Shown here: piece by piece, positions 60,350 to 64,000 of the stretch
How the letters are laid out: each line of letters begins with the position of its first letter
How positions within the stretch are numbered: position 1 is the stretch's first letter
DNA from: Algorimicrobium hallyeonense
Lineage (GTDB): Bacteria > Bacteroidota > Bacteroidia > Flavobacteriales > Flavobacteriaceae
Assembly (NCBI RefSeq): GCF_042657385.1
Contig: NZ_JBHSLA010000001.1
Span: forward strand, 1,116,001 to 1,180,000
DNA length: 64,000 nucleotides
Reading direction: 5' to 3'
Made by a program: the position numbers and the translations under genes
Notes under the pieces: model-generated
Databases searched by the model: none
Told to the model about the DNA's origin: nothing
What the model saw: the letters and a program-made list of their open reading frames with translations, nothing else

Positions 60350-61726
60350 ATGGATATGAAAAAATTAATGTTATTAACCGCAATTTTAGCTGTGCTAACT
60401 AGCTGTGGATCTGGAGACAGAGGTCAGCTTGTAGGAGTTAAAGGAAAAAAATGGCATCCCGAAAAACCTTATGGAATGGAATTAGTTCCAGGTGGTGCTT
60501 TTATAATGGGTAAAGCAGACGACGATCTTGCTGGAGTTAATGATGCACCAGCCAAAACGGTAACCGTTCGTTCCTATTATATGGATGCTACCGAAATTAC
60601 AAACAGCGAGTATAAGAAGTTTGTTAACTGGGTACGTGATTCAACAATCAGAACACGTTTAGCTATTTTAGCCGATGAAGAAGGTTTAACTCAAGCTGAC
60701 GCTGGTACTATTGGAGATTATGCATTTGTAGATGCAGATCCAGAAAATATGTCTGTGTACGAAAAATACATGTATGATAATTATGCTGGTTTAGGTCCAA
60801 CAGGCTACGAAGGTAGAAAGTTAAACAATGATATCGATATTGAATTTGATACAGCTGCTTATATTGATGAGTTGTATGCAGAAGTTATGGATACCATGTA
60901 TTTGCCAATAGAAGAATCTTATAATGGTCAACGTACTTGGGATGTAAAGAAATTTAAATTCCAGTATACATATATGGATATCGAGAAAGCTGCCAAAATG
61001 CATAATAAAGGTAAAAAGCGTTCGGAATTCTTAATTACAGAAGCTGTAGAAATTTATCCAGATACAACGGCTTGGATTCGTGATTTTGCATACTCTTATA
61101 ATGAGCCAATGCATAATGATTATTTCTGGCATGCTGCTTATGATGATTATCCAGTTGTAGGTGTGTCTTGGAAACAAGCTAATGCGTTCTGTGAATGGCG
61201 TACCTTATATCATAATTCATACAGAAAAGGTAAAAAGCAACATAATGTACCAAAATACCGTTTACCATCAGAAGCGGAATGGGAGTATGCTGCACGCGGT
61301 GGCTTACAAGCGGCAACCTTTCCTTGGGGTGGACCTTACACTAAAAATGATAGAGGTTGCTTTATGGCAAACTTTAAACCATTACGTGGTGATTATGCTG
61401 CCGATCAAGCATTATATACTGTAGAAGCAAAATCTTACGAAGCAAACGATTACAATCTATACAATATGGCTGGAAACGTTTCAGAATGGGTACATGCTTC
61501 TTACGATCCATCTTCTTATGAGTATGTTTCAAGTATCAACCCTAGTGTAAATGATATTAATAATAACCGGAAAGTAGTACGTGGTGGATCTTGGAAAGAT
61601 GTCGCGTATTATTTACAAGTAAGTTCAAGAGACTATGAGTATGCAGATTCTGCACGTAGCTATATTGGTTTCAGAACCGTTCAAGATTATTTAGGTACGG
61701 ATGTAACCTTAAATTCTCTAAACTAA
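60350..61726 (+). CDS. gldK: T9SS outer-membrane ring lipoprotein GldK
   Basis: 458 residues. Lipobox LTSC (Cys19). The body is a formylglycine-generating-enzyme (FGE-sulfatase) fold: GMELVPGGAFIMGKADDD, YPVVGVSWKQANAFCEWRT, YRLPSEAEWEYAARGG, NVSEWVHASYD and VVRGGSWKDVAYYLQVSSRDY, ending GFRTVQDYLG. GldK forms the periplasmic ring with GldN at the outer membrane. The start may be 60350 or the second Met at 60356; both keep the lipobox. gldL follows 60 bases downstream. Confidence 0.95.
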   Translation: MDMKKLMLLTAILAVLTSCGSGDRGQLVGVKGKKWHPEKPYGMELVPGGAFIMGKADDDLAGVNDAPAKTVTVRSYYMDATEITNSEYKKFVNWVRDSTIRTRLAILADEEGLTQADAGTIGDYAFVDADPENMSVYEKYMYDNYAGLGPTGYEGRKLNNDIDIEFDTAAYIDELYAEVMDTMYLPIEESYNGQRTWDVKKFKFQYTYMDIEKAAKMHNKGKKRSEFLITEAVEIYPDTTAWIRDFAYSYNEPMHNDYFWHAAYDDYPVVGVSWKQANAFCEWRTLYHNSYRKGKKQHNVPKYRLPSEAEWEYAARGGLQAATFPWGGPYTKNDRGCFMANFKPLRGDYAADQALYTVEAKSYEANDYNLYNMAGNVSEWVHASYDPSSYEYVSSINPSVNDINNNRKVVRGGSWKDVAYYLQVSSRDYEYADSARSYIGFRTVQDYLGTDVTLNSLN

Positions 61727-61786
61727 TTAAACAAAAAATTAAACTAAACTATAAACTAAATTTAACTAAACTAAAAATTAAAAATT

Positions 61787-62431
61787 ATGGCACAATCAAG
61801 AGGATTTAAGAAATTTATGGCAATGGCTTACGGATTAGGTGCATCTATTGTTATTATTGGTGCATTATTCAAAATTATTCACTTTGAAATCGGTCCATTA
61901 ACAGGTAACGTGATGTTAACAATTGGTTTAGTTACTGAAGCAATAATTTTCGCACTTTCTGCCTTTGAACCAGTAGATAATGATTTAGACTGGTCATTAG
62001 TATATCCTGAATTAGCTGGAGGTATGGCAACAACTAAAAAGAAAGAACAACCAAAAGATGCTGAAGGATTATTATCTCAAAAATTAGATAATTTATTAAA
62101 AGATGCTAAAATTGACGGTGAGTTAATGGCTTCTTTAGGAAACAGTATTAAAAACTTTGAAGGTGCTGCAAAAGGAATTGCTCCAACCGTAGATTCAATT
62201 GCTGCTACTAAAAAGTATGGTGAAGAATTATCTTTAGCTGCTGCACAAATGGAATCATTAAACAGCTTGTATAAAGTTCAATTAGAAAGCGTTAATCGTC
62301 AAGCAACCATCAACGAAGAGTCTGTTGAAAATGCACAAAAATTAAAAGAACAAATGCAATCATTAGCATCTAACTTATCATCATTAAACGGTGTTTATGG
62401 AGGTATGTTATCTGCAATGAATAAAAACTAA
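61787..62431 (+). CDS. gldL: T9SS motor protein GldL
   Basis: 214 residues. Two membrane helices (MAYGLGASIVIIGALFKIIHF and NVMLTIGLVTEAIIFALSAF). The proton-path residues described for F. johnsoniae GldL appear at His32, Glu51 and Glu61 (about two positions later). The cytoplasmic part is a coiled coil (LAAAQMESLNSLYKVQLESVNRQATINEESVENAQKLKEQMQSL). GldL with GldM forms the proton-driven rotary motor of T9SS and gliding. gldM follows 51 bases downstream. Confidence 0.95.
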   Translation: MAQSRGFKKFMAMAYGLGASIVIIGALFKIIHFEIGPLTGNVMLTIGLVTEAIIFALSAFEPVDNDLDWSLVYPELAGGMATTKKKEQPKDAEGLLSQKLDNLLKDAKIDGELMASLGNSIKNFEGAAKGIAPTVDSIAATKKYGEELSLAAAQMESLNSLYKVQLESVNRQATINEESVENAQKLKEQMQSLASNLSSLNGVYGGMLSAMNKN

Positions 62432-62482
62432 TTAAGTTTAGTAGTATCAATTTTAACTAATTAACAAAAAACTAAATTAGAA

Positions 62483-64000
62483 ATGGCAGGAGGAAAATTA
62501 TCTGCAAGGCAGAAAATGATTAACTTGATGTATTTAATCTTCATTGCAATGTTAGCATTGAATATGTCAAAAGAAGTGCTTTCGGCATTTGGCTTAATGA
62601 ACGAAAAATTAGTCGAATCAAACGAAGCAACTACGGATAGAAATCAAGCGTTTATGACTGGGTTAGCTGAAAAAGTTAGCGAACAACCAGCTAAATATCA
62701 ACCATTGAAAGCGCAAGCTGATCAAATTGATGCATTATCAAACGATTTCAACTCATACTTAAGTGATTTAAAAGGACAAATGACAGCAACTGTTGATGAC
62801 CCTCAAGATTACGAAGTTATGGATAAAGGTGACTTTTTAGACAACTACTTCTTTAAAGGCGAAAAGTTGAAGCCAGAAGGTCAAGAGTTCATGGATAAAA
62901 TAAACGCCTATAGAGATGGTGTTGTTGCTGTATTAAACACAAACCCTGATTTAGCTGATATTGCTGAAGATGTGGAAGAAAAGTTTTCTACGGAGCCAGT
63001 AGTAAATAGAGATGGTAACAAAATTGATTGGTTAAGCTACCACTACAGAGGATTTCCTTTAGTAGCCTCTTTAACTAAAATGACCCAATTACAAGCAGAC
63101 GTTAAAACAACAGAATCTGAAGTGTTATCGTCTATGTTAGCTGGTAAATTAAAAGTTGAAGCCTCTTTAACAAACTTTGATGCTATTGTAGTACCAAGTA
63201 AAACAGCTTTCTTTTCAGGAGAAAACTTTACAGGAACTATTATATTAGGTAAAAAGGATAATACGCTTCAAGCGGATAAAGTAATTATCAACGGTCAAGA
63301 ATTATCTAAAGAGTCTATGCAAGCTGGTAAGACAATTTTAGACTTCCCGGCAGGTGCTGTTGGAGAAAGAGAAATTACTGGTGAATTTCAATTTAAAGAA
63401 GGTGATTCTATTATCTCTATTCCTGTGCAATCTACGTATGCAGTAGTACCAAAACCAAATTCAGCAACTATTTCTGCTGATAAGATGAACGTTGTTTATC
63501 GTGGTGTTGCAAACCCAATGACTATTTCTTTCGCTGGTGTATCGGATAATAATGTATCTGCAAATGCAGCTGGTTTAAGTAAGGCTTCAGGAGTTGGTAA
63601 ATACGTTATGAATCCAGGTTCTGGTCGTGAAGTAGCCATTAATGTATCAGGAACTTTACCTGATGGATCAAAGGTTAGTGATAGAGCAACTTTTAGAATT
63701 AAAGATATTCCAAAACCAACAGGATCAATTAGTGGTCAAACAGGTATTGTAAAATTACCTCGTAACAGTGTTGAAATTTCAACCATTGGTGCGTTATTGG
63801 ATGATTTTGACTTTGAATTACCAATTCAAGTAACATCATTTAAGGTAAAAGTACCTGGACAGCCATCTGTAAATGTTAGTGGAACAAAATTAAATAGTCA
63901 AGCTAAAAATGCCTTACGTAAGGCAAGACGTGGAGACCAAATATCAATTTTCGATATTTCAGCACAAATTAAAGGAAACTCATCTTATAAGTTAAAAGGT
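62483..64000 (+). CDS. gldM: T9SS motor and shaft protein GldM (3' end beyond window)
   Basis: ATG 62483 opens a frame that is still open at the window end (506 codons seen). It begins MAGGKLSARQKMINLMYLIF, one membrane helix followed by a long periplasmic region of Ig-like domains. Arg9 and Tyr17 match the residues important for the GldL-GldM motor. The segment EVLSAFGLMNEKLVESNEATTDRN is typical. Family length is about 515, so only a few residues are missing. gldN is expected next. Confidence 0.95.
   Translation, partial: MAGGKLSARQKMINLMYLIFIAMLALNMSKEVLSAFGLMNEKLVESNEATTDRNQAFMTGLAEKVSEQPAKYQPLKAQADQIDALSNDFNSYLSDLKGQMTATVDDPQDYEVMDKGDFLDNYFFKGEKLKPEGQEFMDKINAYRDGVVAVLNTNPDLADIAEDVEEKFSTEPVVNRDGNKIDWLSYHYRGFPLVASLTKMTQLQADVKTTESEVLSSMLAGKLKVEASLTNFDAIVVPSKTAFFSGENFTGTIILGKKDNTLQADKVIINGQELSKESMQAGKTILDFPAGAVGEREITGEFQFKEGDSIISIPVQSTYAVVPKPNSATISADKMNVVYRGVANPMTISFAGVSDNNVSANAAGLSKASGVGKYVMNPGSGREVAINVSGTLPDGSKVSDRATFRIKDIPKPTGSISGQTGIVKLPRNSVEISTIGALLDDFDFELPIQVTSFKVKVPGQPSVNVSGTKLNSQAKNALRKARRGDQISIFDISAQIKGNSSYKLKG

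Noticed and set aside
1..64000. CRISPR arrays, tRNA or rRNA genes, insertion sequences, prophage
   Set aside because: Reading through all intergenic regions shows no regularly spaced repeats, cloverleaf-like segments, transposase or phage genes; a tRNA scan and repeat search would settle this.

Overview
This window is a dense, AT-rich, chromosome-type segment from a member of the Flavobacteriaceae (Bacteroidota). The evidence is gliding-motility / type IX secretion genes (gldA, gldB, gldC, gldK, gldL, gldM), secreted proteins with the C-terminal T9SS sorting domain, an exosortase F (XrtF) pair, a DAHP synthase-chorismate mutase fusion, and repeated promoters of the Bacteroidota form TAnnTTTG. 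I see no rRNA or tRNA gene, insertion sequence, prophage or CRISPR array. Most genes are core genes, so the interest lies in regulation, fusions and altered active sites.

Layout. 1-7.3 kb: the end of metY, an OsmC peroxidase, a three-part fusion gene (homoserine acetyltransferase + aspartokinase + homoserine dehydrogenase), an aminotransferase, a PagL-like lipid A deacylase and a GIN-domain lipoprotein. 7.35-8.25 kb: gldA on the minus strand. 8.3-12.6 kb: an aromatic amino acid operon (pheA, aminotransferase, tyrA, DAHP synthase-chorismate mutase) preceded by a 26-codon leader peptide containing YYNWYYFFF and a strong intrinsic terminator, i.e. a ribosome-mediated attenuator. 12.6-17.9 kb: rsgA, dtd, a MazG-like gene, aroA, queA, rlmN. 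17.9-20.3 kb: two tandem T9SS cargo proteins. 20.5-24.1 kb: polyprenyl synthetase, then an ECF sigma factor operon with an ECF-type promoter in front of it. 24.1-32.1 kb: X-Pro peptidase, DUF748 protein, dnaG (with the zinc ligands lost), a NarL-type regulator whose phospho-Asp is Glu, nadE, gldB, gldC. 32.2-33.8 kb: a decayed aquaporin gene and an outer-membrane protein. 34-41.3 kb: purH and the rod-shape cluster mreB-mreC-mreD-mrdA-rodA. 41.4-46.4 kb: a GAF protein, xrtF with its partner, and a metal (probably copper) TonB-receptor operon. 46.5-56 kb: a large envelope protein, groS-groL, and a miaB / sigma-54 activator / lptE / TPR / secG run. 56.1-64 kb: a 53-residue membrane protein, topA, an arginase-fold protein with altered metal site, and gldK-gldL-gldM (cut by the window end).

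How the genes work together. The metY and fusion genes form the aspartate-to-homocysteine route. The attenuated operon covers the committed first step of the shikimate pathway and the Phe/Tyr branch, with aroA elsewhere in the window. GldK/L/M form the core and rotary motor of T9SS, whose cargo includes the two sorting-domain proteins. The best candidate for an undescribed system is the aromatic attenuator; next are the trifunctional fusion, the ECF autoregulation circuit, and the arginase-fold protein next to gldK.
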